A stretch of DNA of 64,000 bases from Arthrobacter zhaoxinii (GTDB lineage Bacteria > Actinomycetota > Actinomycetes > Actinomycetales > Micrococcaceae): assembly GCF_024385505.1 (NCBI RefSeq), contig NZ_JANFLT010000001.1, positions 434,001 through 498,000 of the forward strand, read 5' to 3'. Within the stretch, counting starts at the first letter, position 1. Each line of letters begins with the position of its first letter. The notes below the pieces were generated by a model. It was not told the DNA's origin and searched no databases. It saw nothing but the letters and a program-made list of their open reading frames with translations. Both the position numbers and the translations under genes were made by a program. Of this stretch, positions 8,551 through 21,026 are shown piece after piece.

Positions 8551-8566
8551 TGTAGCGGACACTACA
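8551..8566. promoter_or_regulatory. Inverted repeat upstream of pobA
   Basis: TGTAG-CGGACA-CTACA is a perfect 5+6+5 inverted repeat centred about 30 bp upstream of the pobA start. On the minus strand it overlaps a possible -10 box (TAGTGT). It differs from the pcaH palindrome, so it may bind a separate pob regulator such as the IclR protein encoded at 9433-10200. This is inference from position only. Confidence 0.4.
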
Positions 8567-8796
8567 TCCCAGTGTGACTGCCGGCACACGGGGTGTTCCA
8601 AGGAGATTCTCATTCATTGGGAAACCGGCCGGCATCCGGTGCCACGGATAGCCAGGGTGGCGGGCCCGGTGCCACGGTCAGGCTGGAAGCCGGAAGGCGG
8701 GTTGATCCGGATCCGTTCGATGTCGGAAGCCAAGGGGCGCGTCCTTCGGATAGGCAGAATTCTCTGCCCCGTGAACGTGTGTAGATCTGCTTAGTG

Positions 8797-8828
8797 TTGA
8801 CTGCATCAGTCGGACGGCGCACTATGAT
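8797..8828 (+). promoter_or_regulatory. Possible promoter of the lipoprotein gene
   Basis: TTGACT (8797-8802) and TATGAT (8823-8828) resemble -35 and -10 boxes, but the 20-bp spacer is long. CACTAT at 8820-8825 would give a 17-bp spacer with a poorer box. The start codon is about 40 bp downstream. Confidence 0.4.
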
Positions 8829-8866
8829 CGCGCCGGGGTGGCCAGGGAATACCTGGAGGGAATGCC

Positions 8867-9355
8867 ATGAACAGGACGGCCACCGGAACCTTCCTTGTGT
8901 TTGCGCTTATGCTCAGCGGATGCTCGTCCGTGGCAAAAGGCGGCACCAACATGGCGGATGACATTGCGAGATCGCTCGGTACTTCCACCGACGATGTGCT
9001 TGAGCCCTTGGAAAGGCAGGCTGCCCAAACAGGGACCACCGTGGACAGTCTGGCTTCCCAAGTCAGGAGCAGGGCTGATGATGTTCCGGCCCCGGGCGGT
9101 GCAGGTGAGCTCCGCAGCCAGGCAGTCGAGGTGGCATGCAGTGCGTTAGTGGACTCGATCGGCACGTACAGGGAGAACGGCTCGTTGACGCAGTTGGATG
9201 CACTCGAGGCACTCTACGACGCAGTCCTTGCCCAGAACACGAGCGTGGGTGTCGAAGACACACTCGAGGACATAGAGACCGCTCTCGTGAAGCTTTACAA
9301 CGGACAGGACCCCGGTATTGACCTGCTGGTGATCAGCCTCGCCTACTGCTCGTAG
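8867..9355 (+). CDS. Putative lipoprotein of unknown function
   Basis: The 162-residue product begins with a lipoprotein signal: a short charged start (MNRTATG), a hydrophobic core and the lipobox LMLSGC, so it is probably lipid-anchored to the outer face of the membrane at the cysteine near residue 19. The mature part is acidic and probably helical, with two or three further cysteines. No family is recognised. A GGAGGG site lies 7 nt upstream of the ATG. It stands alone between the pob/pca genes and a convergent IclR gene; no functional link is visible. Confidence 0.75.
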   Translation: MNRTATGTFLVFALMLSGCSSVAKGGTNMADDIARSLGTSTDDVLEPLERQAAQTGTTVDSLASQVRSRADDVPAPGGAGELRSQAVEVACSALVDSIGTYRENGSLTQLDALEALYDAVLAQNTSVGVEDTLEDIETALVKLYNGQDPGIDLLVISLAYCS

Positions 9356-9432
9356 GGCTGACCCGGACTGAATACATACTCGTTGTCACCGCGGACTTCC
9401 AGGTGATGAGCGCCGCGATCACGGCCGGCGGA

Positions 9433-10200
9433 TCAGCGCCGGTAGTGCGGTCCCGCCGCTTCGGTGCGCACTCCCAGTCCCCGTGAAATGCCGCGGGCAG
9501 CGGTCATCAGGGCCGGGACGGTTGCGGGGATATCCTCCCCTCCGGTAGGCACGACAACGCCGATCGCCGCCACCGCGGTGCTGCCCGCTCCGAACACGGG
9601 CACCGCTATCCCGGTGGTCTCCGGGACGACGGCGCCGGGCAGGCTCGCGCTGCCTTCCAGACGCATCCGGGCCCAGGAAGCCCGGAGGACCTTCTCAGCG
9701 GCGGCATCCAGGTCCCGCCGCTGCAGATAGGCCTCCTGCACATGCCGGGGCGAATGGGCCATCATCACCATCCCCGAAGACGAGACGTGGACGGGGAGCC
9801 GGCCGGCGACCTTGGCGTGGTTCAGTACCGAGCCGTGGCTGGACAGCCGTTCGATGAACAGGACCTCGTCCTGGCGCAGCACGGACAGCTGCGTGTGCTG
9901 CCGGACCACTGCCTGGATGTCCTCCATGAACGGCATCGCGATCTGCTTCAGGCCCAGCGCCGCAGAACTGCGGTTGGCCAGTTCCCACAGGCGAAGGCCG
10001 AGGCGGATGCCGCCGTCCGGCTCGCGCTGGAGGAAGCCGTGCCCCATGAGGTCCTTCACGATCCGGTGGGCGGTGGACAGGGGCAGCTCCGCGCGGCGGG
10101 CCAGCACGGCCACGGGCATGGACTGGTGCGTGTCGTCGAAGGCGCTGATAATCCGGACGATCCGGCTGGTCATGGATTCGCCGGTCGGGGAATTCGCCAT
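9433..10200 (-). CDS. IclR-family transcriptional regulator
   Basis: The 255-residue protein has an N-terminal winged helix-turn-helix (MPVAVLARRAELPLSTAHRIVKDLMGHGFLQR, about residues 28-59) and a C-terminal IclR effector domain (QLSVLRQDEVLFIERLSS, GRLPVHVSSSGMVMMAHSP, TGIAVPVFGAGSTAVAAIGVVVP). It differs clearly from PcaR at the left edge. The gene follows the rpoC terminator on the same strand and converges on the lipoprotein gene. Proximity to pobA suggests it may sense an aromatic acid, for example 4-hydroxybenzoate, but no neighbouring target is fixed by the sequence. Confidence 0.85.
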   Translation of the reverse strand: MANSPTGESMTSRIVRIISAFDDTHQSMPVAVLARRAELPLSTAHRIVKDLMGHGFLQREPDGGIRLGLRLWELANRSSAALGLKQIAMPFMEDIQAVVRQHTQLSVLRQDEVLFIERLSSHGSVLNHAKVAGRLPVHVSSSGMVMMAHSPRHVQEAYLQRRDLDAAAEKVLRASWARMRLEGSASLPGAVVPETTGIAVPVFGAGSTAVAAIGVVVPTGGEDIPATVPALMTAARGISRGLGVRTEAAGPHYRR

Positions 10201-10230
10201 GTTCCCAGTCTGGCACAGCCGTTAAACGCG

Positions 10231-10263
10231 GCAGGTCCCGCACCACGAGGGTGCGGGACCTGC
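10231..10263 (-). terminator. Hairpin terminator of the rpoBC operon
   Basis: A perfect 14-bp stem (GCAGGTCCCGCACC and its complement) with a 5-nt loop lies 18 bp after the rpoC stop. The minus strand continues CGCGTTTAAC, a weak U-stretch. The strength of the stem and the position support termination. Confidence 0.75.
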
Positions 10264-10280
10264 CGTTGGTTGCGCTTTCC

Positions 10281-14171
<3,891 letters not shown>

Positions 14172-14360
14172 GGGTCCCTGTTCTCTCTTGTTCTCTAAAT
14201 CTGAATGTCTCGGGTGCGGAAAAGATTGAAGGTGACCCACCCCGGGTCCGTCGGACGGTTCGGGTTAGGCGGCTTTAATATTCCAGCGAGCTCTGCGAGC
14301 TAGGAATTTCGTTGCCGCCGTTCCGAACCGCCCGACGGACTCCCCGGGCGGATCTACCAG
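14172..14360 (-). other. rpoB-rpoC intergenic region with a large hairpin
   Basis: This 189-bp gap is within the rpoBC transcript. It folds into one long imperfect hairpin from 14247 to 14341. Outer arms pair GTCCGTCGG...CGGTTCGG with CCGAACCG...CGACGGAC, then GGCGGC with GCCGCC, then ATTCC with GGAAT, then GCTC with GAGC around a GCA loop. The inner 52 nt are a copy of the repeat described at 14269-14320. Confidence 0.8.
14269..14320 (-). repeat. Structured 52-nt dispersed repeat, copy A
   Basis: Read on the minus strand (the rpoBC mRNA), this copy begins GGCGGCAACGAAATTCC and ends GGAATATTAAAGCCGCC, with GCTC-GCA-GAGC at the tip. Copy B at 62351-62402 matches at 48 of 52 positions. All four differences lie in the upper internal loop. 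The three stems and a 6x6 internal loop (AACGAA opposite ATTAAA) are identical. I do not recognise the family. Confidence 0.85.
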
Positions 14361-17300
14361 CTAAACCTCTTCGACGGAGCTGGGCTCTGCACGGGACAGA
14401 TCGATACCCAGTTCCTCCGCGGCCCGGAAGACTTCTTCATCCGAGTCACGCATTTCAATCGTGTTGCCTTCGGTGGAGAGGACTTCCACATTCAGGCAGA
14501 GCGACTGCATTTCCTTGATCAGGACCTTGAACGATTCCGGAACGCCGGGCTCCGGGATGTTCTCGCCCTTGACGATGGCTTCGTAGACCTTCACGCGGCC
14601 ATGGATGTCATCAGACTTGATCGTGAGCAGTTCCTGCAGCGTGTAGGCAGCGCCGTACGCTTCCAGGGCCCAGACTTCCATCTCACCGAAGCGCTGGCCG
14701 CCGAACTGTGCCTTACCACCCAGCGGCTGCTGCGTGATCATGGAGTACGGTCCGGTGGAGCGTGCGTGGATCTTGTCGTCCACCAGGTGGTGGAGCTTCA
14801 GGATGTACATGTAGCCGACCGAGATCGGGTCCGGGAACGGCTGGCCGGAGCGGCCGTCGTACATCCGGGCCTTGCCCGAGGCACCGATCAGGCGGTTGCC
14901 GTCACGGGTCACGTTGGTGGAGTCGAGCAGGTTGATGATCTCGTCCTCGCTGGCACCGTCGAACACCGGGGTGGCAACCGTGGTGGGACCGGTCTCGCGG
15001 GGCAGGTTCGGCAGGTCTTTGACCCAGTCCGGCTCGCCCTCGATCTTCCAGCCCTGCTTCGCAGCCCAGCCCAGGTGGATTTCCAGGACCTGTCCAACGT
15101 TCATTCGGCCCGGAACACCCAGCGGGTTCAGGATGATGTCGACGGGGGTTCCGTCTTCCATGAACGGCATGTCTTCGATCGGGAGGATCTTGGAGATGAC
15201 GCCCTTGTTGCCGTGGCGGCCGGCCAGCTTGTCGCCGTCCGTGATCTTGCGCTTGTGCGCCACGTAGACGCGGACCAGCTGGTTGACGCCCGGGGGCAGC
15301 TCGTCGTCGTTGTCGCGGTCGAAGATGCGGACGCCGATGACGGTGCCGGACTCGCCGTGGGGAACCTTCAGGGAGGTGTCGCGGACTTCGCGGCTCTTCT
15401 CGCCGAAGATGGCGCGCAGCAGGCGCTCTTCCGGGGTCAGTTCCGTTTCACCCTTCGGGGTGACACGGCCAACCAGGATGTCGCCTGCTTCAACCTCGGC
15501 ACCGATGTGGATGATGCCGCGCTCGTCGAGCTGCGAAAGCACCTCTTCGGAGACGTTGGGGATGTCGCGGGTGATTTCCTCGGCACCAAGCTTGGTGTCG
15601 CGGGCGTCAACCTCGTGCTCCTCAATGTGGATGGAGGTCAGGACATCGTCGGAGACCATGCGCTGGGACAGGATGATGGCATCTTCGTAGTTGTGGCCTT
15701 CCCATGACATGAATGCCACGAGCAGGTTCTTACCAAGGGCCAGTTCACCCTGGTCCGTTGCGGGACCGTCGGCGATGATGCTGTTGACCTCAACCCGGGC
15801 ACCTTCGGAGACCAGCACGCGCTGGTTGTAGGCGTTGCCCTGGTTGGAGCGCTCGAACTTCATGATCGGGTAGCTGGTCTCGGTGCCGTCGTCGTTCATG
15901 ACGGTCACGATGTCAGCGGAAACCTCGGTGACAACACCGGGCTTCTTGGCGGTCACGGAGTCGCCGGCGTCAACTGCGGTGTACTTCTCCATGCCGGTGC
16001 CCACGACGGGGCGCTCGGAACGGAGCAGCGGCACAGCCTGGCGCTGCATGTTCGCACCCATGAGGGCACGGTTGGCATCGTCATGCTCGAGGAACGGGAT
16101 CAGGGCCGTAGCCACCGACACCATCTGGCGCGGGGAGACGTCCATGTACTCGACCTCGTTGGGTTCAACGAGGACGGGCTCACCGGAGCCGCCGCGGGCA
16201 CGGACGAGGACGAGGTCCTCGGCGAAGTGCTGGTCGGCGCGCAGCGGGGCGTTTGCCTGGGCAATGGTGCGCTCAACTTCGTCATCGGCGGTCAGGTAGT
16301 CGACCTTGTCGGTGACTACGCCTTCCTCGACCTTGCGGTACGGGGTTTCGATGAAGCCGAAGGCGTTGATGCGGCCGTAGGAAGCCAGCGAACCGATCAG
16401 GCCGATGTTCGGGCCTTCAGGGGTTTCGATGGGGCACATACGTCCGTAGTGGGACGGGTGCACATCTCGGACTTCCATGCCTGCACGGTCACGGGACAGA
16501 CCGCCCGGGCCCAGTGCGGACAGGCGGCGCTTGTGCGTCAGACCGGCCAGCGGGTTGTTCTGGTCCATGAACTGCGAGAGCTGGGAGGTTCCGAAGAACT
16601 CCTTGATCGCAGCAACCACGGGACGGATGTTGATCAGGGTCTGCGGCGTGATGGCCTCGACGTCCTGGGTGGTCATCCGTTCGCGGACCACACGCTCCAT
16701 ACGGGACAGGCCCGTGCGGATCTGGTTTTCGATCAGTTCGCCGACGGCGCGGATACGGCGGTTGCCGAAGTGGTCGATGTCGTCGACCTCGACGCGGATG
16801 TCCACGTCGGCACCGTTGCGCTTGCCCGGAACCGTCTTCTCGCCGGCGTGCAGTGCCACGAGGAACTTGATCATGGCGACGATGTCGTCATTGTTCAGTA
16901 CCGAGGCGTCGGAATCCGTCAGGGGCTTGTCGATGCCGAGCTTGCGGTTGATCTTGTAGCGGCCAACCTTGGCCAGATCGTAGCGCTTCGGGTTGAAGTA
17001 CAGGTTGTCCAGCAGCGTCTGGGCAGCCTCGACCGTGGGCGGCTCGCCCGGACGGAGCTTGCGGTAGATGTCCAGCAGGGCATCTTCGCGGGTTTCCGTG
17101 GGGTCCTTTTCCAGGGTGGCCCGGATGGAGTCGTATTCGCCGAAGGTCTCGAGGATCTGGCCTTCGGTCCAGCCCAGTGCCTTGAGCAGCACGGTGACGG
17201 ACTGCTTGCGCTTGCGGTCCAGGCGGACGCCCACCTGGTCACGCTTGTCGATTTCCAGTTCGAACCATGCACCGCGGGAAGGAATGATCTTCGCGGTGTA

Positions 17301-17861
17301 GATGTCCTTGTCGCTGGTCTTGTCAGCGGTGCGCTCGAAGTAGGCGCCCGGGGAACGGACCAGCTGGGAAACAACAACACGCTCGGTGCCGTTGATGACG
17401 AACGTTCCCTTGTCTGTCATGAGGGGGAAGTCGCCCATGAACACGGTCTGCTGCTTGATCTCACCCGTGTTGTTGTTCATGAATTCGGCTTTAACGTACA
17501 ACGGGGCCGAGTACGTAGCGTCCCGGTCCTTGCACTCCGCCATGGTGTACTTCGGGTCGGCAAACTCCGGCTCCGAGAAGCTCAGGGACATGGTGCCCTG
17601 GAAGTCTTCAATCGGGGAGATTTCCTCGAAGATGTCGGCCAGGCCGGATGTGGTGGCAATACCCTGTTCGCCGGTCTCCCGCGCCTTTTCAACGCGCGCC
17701 TTCCAGCGCTCGTTGCCGACGAGCCAGTCAAAGCTGTCCGTCTGCAGGGCAAGAAGATTGGGAACGTCAAGCGGTTCGTGAATCTTTGCGAATGAAATCC
17801 GGGAAGCTGCGTTCTCCGGATTAGTAGCGGTTTCGTTATTAGAGGTGCTCGAGGCGACCAA
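14361..17861 (-). CDS. rpoB: DNA-directed RNA polymerase subunit beta
   Basis: Second-largest RNA polymerase subunit, 1166 residues. The start chosen is TTG (then [13 protein letters not shown]), because GGAAGGA lies 6 nt before it; a GTG five codons upstream has no usable ribosome site. The rifampicin region reads [17 protein letters not shown] followed by [13 protein letters not shown], with the wild-type histidine and serine at the common resistance positions, so no resistance change is visible. Conserved C-terminal motifs such as [24 protein letters not shown] are present. rpoC follows on the same strand. Confidence 0.98.
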   Translation of the reverse strand: MVASSTSNNETATNPENAASRISFAKIHEPLDVPNLLALQTDSFDWLVGNERWKARVEKARETGEQGIATTSGLADIFEEISPIEDFQGTMSLSFSEPEFADPKYTMAECKDRDATYSAPLYVKAEFMNNNTGEIKQQTVFMGDFPLMTDKGTFVINGTERVVVSQLVRSPGAYFERTADKTSDKDIYTAKIIPSRGAWFELEIDKRDQVGVRLDRKRKQSVTVLLKALGWTEGQILETFGEYDSIRATLEKDPTETREDALLDIYRKLRPGEPPTVEAAQTLLDNLYFNPKRYDLAKVGRYKINRKLGIDKPLTDSDASVLNNDDIVAMIKFLVALHAGEKTVPGKRNGADVDIRVEVDDIDHFGNRRIRAVGELIENQIRTGLSRMERVVRERMTTQDVEAITPQTLINIRPVVAAIKEFFGTSQLSQFMDQNNPLAGLTHKRRLSALGPGGLSRDRAGMEVRDVHPSHYGRMCPIETPEGPNIGLIGSLASYGRINAFGFIETPYRKVEEGVVTDKVDYLTADDEVERTIAQANAPLRADQHFAEDLVLVRARGGSGEPVLVEPNEVEYMDVSPRQMVSVATALIPFLEHDDANRALMGANMQRQAVPLLRSERPVVGTGMEKYTAVDAGDSVTAKKPGVVTEVSADIVTVMNDDGTETSYPIMKFERSNQGNAYNQRVLVSEGARVEVNSIIADGPATDQGELALGKNLLVAFMSWEGHNYEDAIILSQRMVSDDVLTSIHIEEHEVDARDTKLGAEEITRDIPNVSEEVLSQLDERGIIHIGAEVEAGDILVGRVTPKGETELTPEERLLRAIFGEKSREVRDTSLKVPHGESGTVIGVRIFDRDNDDELPPGVNQLVRVYVAHKRKITDGDKLAGRHGNKGVISKILPIEDMPFMEDGTPVDIILNPLGVPGRMNVGQVLEIHLGWAAKQGWKIEGEPDWVKDLPNLPRETGPTTVATPVFDGASEDEIINLLDSTNVTRDGNRLIGASGKARMYDGRSGQPFPDPISVGYMYILKLHHLVDDKIHARSTGPYSMITQQPLGGKAQFGGQRFGEMEVWALEAYGAAYTLQELLTIKSDDIHGRVKVYEAIVKGENIPEPGVPESFKVLIKEMQSLCLNVEVLSTEGNTIEMRDSDEEVFRAAEELGIDLSRAEPSSVEEV

Positions 17862-18367
17862 GAGGGATCCTTCCACAGACCTTCAGGCGTGTTTCACGCC
17901 TCCTCCCCTGCACAATGCGGACCGAGTCCGTGTGCGTCCCTATGTCCGGCGTGCGGCACATCCACAGGTTGCGGATACTGCCCGGCACGGAACGAAGCCC
18001 ACCGCTATATGAAGGCTGAAGGTTAACAGGAGGAAGCAAATATCCACTATAGGGCATTATGGGCAGACAAGTCTACCCGGTATTTGAACCCTGCTTCGCT
18101 CAACCCCTCCAAACGGAGGTTCCCGGGTGGGGATCCAGTCTCGGATCCCGGCAATCGATTCCCGGTCAAGGGGGAGCTACAGGCAACACCGGCGTACCGT
18201 TTCCGCATCGGATACAGATACCTTACCGCACAACGGGGCTTTTATGCTTGCCGGGGCGGTGTGCGGCGCCGCCGCCCTCTGTGACGGCGCTCTCCCCGGG
18301 GCTCCCGGGTTGGCGTAGCCTTATCCGTGTCTTCAATGACGAATACAACGACGAAAGCGACCCACGA
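17862..18367. other. Divergent promoter region between rpoB and a thiolase gene
   Basis: No gene is supported in these 506 bp. Toward rpoB there is a leader of nearly 200 nt ending in the GGAAGGA site, with a possible -10 box at 18046-18051. Toward the thiolase there is a possible -10 (TAGCCT, 18316-18321) followed by a tiny 11-codon frame at 18336. The rest shows no repeat or RNA gene that I can identify. Confidence 0.6.
18046..18051 (-). promoter_or_regulatory. Possible -10 box of the rpoB promoter
   Basis: TATAGT on the minus strand, about 185 bp before the rpoB start, is the best -10 match in the region. The -35 position carries only GACTTG/AGACTT, a poor match, so the call is tentative. 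Confidence 0.35.
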
Positions 18368-18371
18368 GTGA
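18336..18371 (+). CDS. Possible 11-residue leader peptide overlapping the thiolase start
   Basis: The short frame MTNTTTKATHE starts 8-15 nt after a possible -10 box (TAGCCT at 18316) and its TGA overlaps the thiolase GTG (GTGA). It has no ribosome site and would have to be read from a nearly leaderless message. The overlap is the pattern used for translational coupling, but such a short frame can arise by chance. Confidence 0.3.
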   Translation: MTNTTTKATHE

Positions 18372-19603
18372 CTCACGCACCCATAAACACCTCCGCAGCC
18401 CGTGAGGGCGCAGCCGTTCCCGAAGTGGTTATCGTTGGGGGCGCGCGCACTCCCCAGGGCCGTCTGAACGGCCAGCTGTCCGCGTTCACGGCCGTCGAAC
18501 TCGGCGCCTTTGCCATCAAGGGCGCACTGGAGAAGTCCGGTGTTGACGCCGCCGACGTGGATTCGGTCATCATGGGCCACGTTGTGCAGGCCGGCTGCGG
18601 GCAGAATCCCGCCCGCCAGGCATCCATCAAAGCCGGCATCGGCTGGGACGTCCCGGCGGTCACCGTCAACAAGGTCTGTCTCTCCGGCCTGGCTGCGGTG
18701 ATCGACGCCGCCCGGCTGATCCGGGGCGGCGAGGCCACTGTGGTGGTGGCCGGGGGCCAGGAATCCATGACGCGCGGCCCGCACCTGCTTCCCGGCTCCC
18801 GCCAAGGCTGGAACTACGGCAACATCTCGGCCCTGGACTCCGTGGCCCACGACGGCCTGACCGATGCCTTCGACAATGACTCCATGGGCATTTCCACCGA
18901 GCGGGGCAACACGAAGCTGGCCATCAAGCGGCTGGAACAGGACGAAGTAGCCGCAGCCTCCCACCAGCGGGCGGCAGCGGCGATGGCGGCGGGGATCTTC
19001 GACGCGGAAATTGTTCCCGTGACCGTGCCGCAGCGCCGCGGCGAACCCGTGGTGCTTACTGCAGACGAGGGCGTCCGCCCCGGCACCACGGTGGACACCC
19101 TGGCGGGCCTGAGGCCGGCCTTCGATGCAGAGGGAACCATCACGGCCGGCAACTCCTCCCCCCTTTCGGACGGGGCCGCAGCACTGATCCTCACGACCCG
19201 GGACTTCGCCGAAGCCAACGGGCTGAATGTCCTGGCCGCCGTCGGGCTCCCCGGCCAGGTGGCCGGTCCGGACAACACGCTTCATTCCCAGCCGTCCAAC
19301 GCCCTCTTCGCCGCCCTTCGCCGGGCGGGTTGGAGCACCTCGGACCTGGACTTCATCGAGATCAACGAGGCCTTCGGTGCCGTGGCGGTCCAGTCCCTGA
19401 ACGAACTGGGCATGGACCTGGAACAGTGCAACCTGCACGGCGGAGCCATCGCGCTCGGGCATCCGATCGGCGCCTCGGGCGCCCGCCTGGCCCTCACCGC
19501 AGCACATGAACTCGCCAGGCGCGGATCCGGCCGGGCCGGGGTTTCCCTCTGCGGCGGCGGCGGCCAGGGCGAGGCCCTGCTGTTGTACCGCGAAGAGGCC
19601 TAA
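18368..19603 (+). CDS. Acetyl-CoA C-acetyltransferase (thiolase)
   Basis: Biosynthetic/degradative thiolase acting on acetoacetyl-CoA or longer 3-ketoacyl-CoA. The nucleophilic cysteine (TVNKVCLSGLAAVIDAAR, about residue 104), the histidine motif (IALGHPIGASGARLA) and the C-terminal cysteine (VSLCGGGGQGEA) are intact. The GTG start giving 411 residues (MTHAPINTSAAREG) was chosen because the conserved core PEVVIVGGARTP begins 17 residues later and no nearer start exists. It stands alone on the plus strand between rpoB and rplL and shares a terminator with rplL. Substrate range cannot be set from sequence. Confidence 0.88.
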   Translation: MTHAPINTSAAREGAAVPEVVIVGGARTPQGRLNGQLSAFTAVELGAFAIKGALEKSGVDAADVDSVIMGHVVQAGCGQNPARQASIKAGIGWDVPAVTVNKVCLSGLAAVIDAARLIRGGEATVVVAGGQESMTRGPHLLPGSRQGWNYGNISALDSVAHDGLTDAFDNDSMGISTERGNTKLAIKRLEQDEVAAASHQRAAAAMAAGIFDAEIVPVTVPQRRGEPVVLTADEGVRPGTTVDTLAGLRPAFDAEGTITAGNSSPLSDGAAALILTTRDFAEANGLNVLAAVGLPGQVAGPDNTLHSQPSNALFAALRRAGWSTSDLDFIEINEAFGAVAVQSLNELGMDLEQCNLHGGAIALGHPIGASGARLALTAAHELARRGSGRAGVSLCGGGGQGEALLLYREEA

Positions 19604-19632
19604 CCGCCCCGGAGCAGCCGCTCCCAAGGAAT

Positions 19633-19670
19633 ACAAAAGGCCCCGTTCCTTTCGGAACGGGGCCTTTTGT
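19633..19670. terminator. Bidirectional terminator between the thiolase gene and rplL
   Basis: A 17-bp stem (ACAAAAGGCCCCGTTCC and complement) around a TTTC loop has A-runs on one side and T-runs on the other, so it can stop transcription from both converging genes. Confidence 0.9.
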
Positions 19671-19701
19671 AAAGCGTTTTTATGCGGTGAGGCAGTAAAA
19701 A

Positions 19702-20076
19702 CTACTTGACGGTGACGGTGGCGCCGGCAGCTTCGAGAGCTTCCTTGGCCTTGTCAGCGGCTTCCTTGTTGGCGCCTTCGAGGACGGCCTTCGGAGCGCT
19801 GTCAACCAGGTCCTTGGCTTCCTTCAGACCCAGCGAGGTCAGGGAGCGAACTTCCTTGATCACTGCGATCTTCTTGTCGCCGGCTGCTTCGAGGATGACG
19901 TCGAATTCGGTCTTCTCTTCAGCGGCTTCAGCGGCACCGGCAGCGGGGCCGGCAACTGCGACAGCAGCAGCGGTGACGTCGAACGTCTCCTCGAAGAGCT
20001 TCACGAAATCGGAGAGCTCGATGATGGACAGTTCCTTGAAAGCTTCAATGAGCTCTTCGTTGGTGAGCTTCGCCAT
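19702..20076 (-). CDS. rplL: 50S ribosomal protein L7/L12
   Basis: Stalk protein that recruits translation GTPases. The 124-residue product has the helical dimerisation domain ([21 protein letters not shown]), an alanine-rich hinge ([14 protein letters not shown] region) and the globular domain ([36 protein letters not shown]). It follows rplJ after 61 bp and ends at the shared terminator at 19633. Confidence 0.98.
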   Translation of the reverse strand: MAKLTNEELIEAFKELSIIELSDFVKLFEETFDVTAAAVAVAGPAAGAAEAAEEKTEFDVILEAAGDKKIAVIKEVRSLTSLGLKEAKDLVDSAPKAVLEGANKEAADKAKEALEAAGATVTVK

Positions 20077-20137
20077 GGTGTGGCGTCCTTCCTATAGTTG
20101 GTGCACGCAGGCACCGGAGATTGATGGAGAAGAGGTT

Positions 20138-20707
20138 CTACTCTTCGGTGGCTGCTTCTGCTGCCGGAGCTTCTTCTGCAGCGGCCGGAGCCTCTTCTGC
20201 AGCGGAGTCAGCGGGGGCGCCGCTTTCCTCTTCAAGCTTCATGCGCAGTGCATCAGCCGTGCGGGCGAGCATGGACATCGGTGCCTTGAGGACACCGGCG
20301 ACGCGTGCAAGCTGGAACTCACGGGACTCAAGGGCAGCCAGTGCGGCTACTCCGGCGGCATCCAGGGCATTGCCCTCGAAGACACCGGTCTTGATGACGA
20401 GCTGCGGGTTGGTCTTGGCAAAATCCGTCAGGCTCTTTGCAGCTGCAACTGCGTCACCCTTGATGAAGGCAATTGCAGTAGGTCCGGCAAGCTGGCCTTC
20501 GAACGCGTCGATGCCGGCTTCCTTGGCTGCAATGCCAGTCAGGGTGTTCTTTACGACCGAGTACTTGGTGTCCTGGCCGAGCGAACGACGCAGCTCCTTG
20601 AGCTGTGCAACGGTGAGCCCGCGGTATTCGGTTAGGACAGCAGCGGTCGATTCCTTGAAATCGGTGGTGATCTCCTCGACTGCTGACACCTTTGTTGGCG
20701 TTGCCAT
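20138..20707 (-). CDS. rplJ: 50S ribosomal protein L10
   Basis: Base of the ribosomal stalk, binding 23S rRNA and L7/L12 dimers. The 189-residue product begins MATPTKVSAVEEITTDFKES, with AGGAGG just upstream fixing the start. Conserved patterns are EYRGLTVAQLKELRRSLG and GPTAIAFIKGD; the acidic alanine-rich C-terminus is the L7/L12 docking tail with an unusually long EEAPAAAEEAPAA stretch. A promoter and an attenuator lie in the leader upstream. Confidence 0.97.
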   Translation of the reverse strand: MATPTKVSAVEEITTDFKESTAAVLTEYRGLTVAQLKELRRSLGQDTKYSVVKNTLTGIAAKEAGIDAFEGQLAGPTAIAFIKGDAVAAAKSLTDFAKTNPQLVIKTGVFEGNALDAAGVAALAALESREFQLARVAGVLKAPMSMLARTADALRMKLEEESGAPADSAAEEAPAAAEEAPAAEAATEE

Positions 20708-20754
20708 AACCCTCCTTCCGGGGAAATAGTGCCGGTGGATCGGGTCCCGAACAT

Positions 20755-20783
20755 AAAAAACGCCCCGGGCAGATGCACGGGGC
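20755..20783 (-). terminator. Attenuator hairpin in the rplJ leader
   Basis: On the minus strand GCCCCG pairs with CGGGGC around a 10-nt loop and is followed directly by TTTTTT. It lies 48 bp before rplJ, so it would reduce read-through into rplJL when the leader is free to fold. Confidence 0.7.
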
Positions 20784-20953
20784 TTCACTCAACGGACACA
20801 CAAAGTTCCGGAGTTCAGTTCGTTCACCTGCGCAGGCCGCCCTATCAAGGGACTTTCGGATGTTTCTCCAACCGGGTTCCACGCGTGGAGGGCTGAAGGT
20901 TCAGCCTTACGGTGGGATTGAATGCACATCGACCGACGGTCTTTGGTAGTTCC

Positions 20954-20982
20954 AGAGTACGGGAGAATCCGGCAGGGAACAA
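20954..20982 (-). promoter_or_regulatory. rplJ: Promoter of the rplJL operon
   Basis: Minus-strand TTGTTC (20982-20977) and TACTCT (20959-20954) are separated by exactly 17 bp, a good sigma-70-type match. It lies 44 bp after the end of the acetyltransferase gene and gives a leader of about 240 nt. Confidence 0.7.
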
Positions 20983-21026
20983 ATCCCGGCGGCGGGCCCT
21001 GCGCGGACGGCAGCCGCTGCCGGATC

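Larger units (their letters stand above)
8530..8866. other. Divergent intergenic region between pobA and a lipoprotein gene
   Basis: No gene is supported in these 337 bp. The pobA side holds the ribosome binding site and the inverted repeat at 8551-8566. The other side holds a possible promoter for the lipoprotein gene (TTGACT at 8797, TATGAT at 8823) and its GGAGG site. The middle is GC-rich without a coding pattern. Confidence 0.6.
20708..21026 (-). ncRNA. L10-type leader of the rplJL operon
   Basis: This 319-bp stretch upstream of rplJ holds no gene. It has a promoter (TTGTTC, 17 bp, TACTCT) and an approximately 240-nt leader with several potential hairpins, ending in a hairpin plus T6 about 47 nt before the start codon. 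In bacteria such leaders bind the L10-(L7/L12) complex to adjust synthesis. The binding site itself was not confirmed by folding. Confidence 0.7.

Noticed and set aside
8614-8866. Possible degraded gene upstream of the lipoprotein gene
   Set aside because: No frame gives more than about 60 codons, none carries a motif, and both ends are occupied by regulatory sequence.
16083-17795. A plus-strand frame of about 570 codons opposite rpoB
   Set aside because: Mirror frame of rpoB with no recognisable protein motif or start signal.
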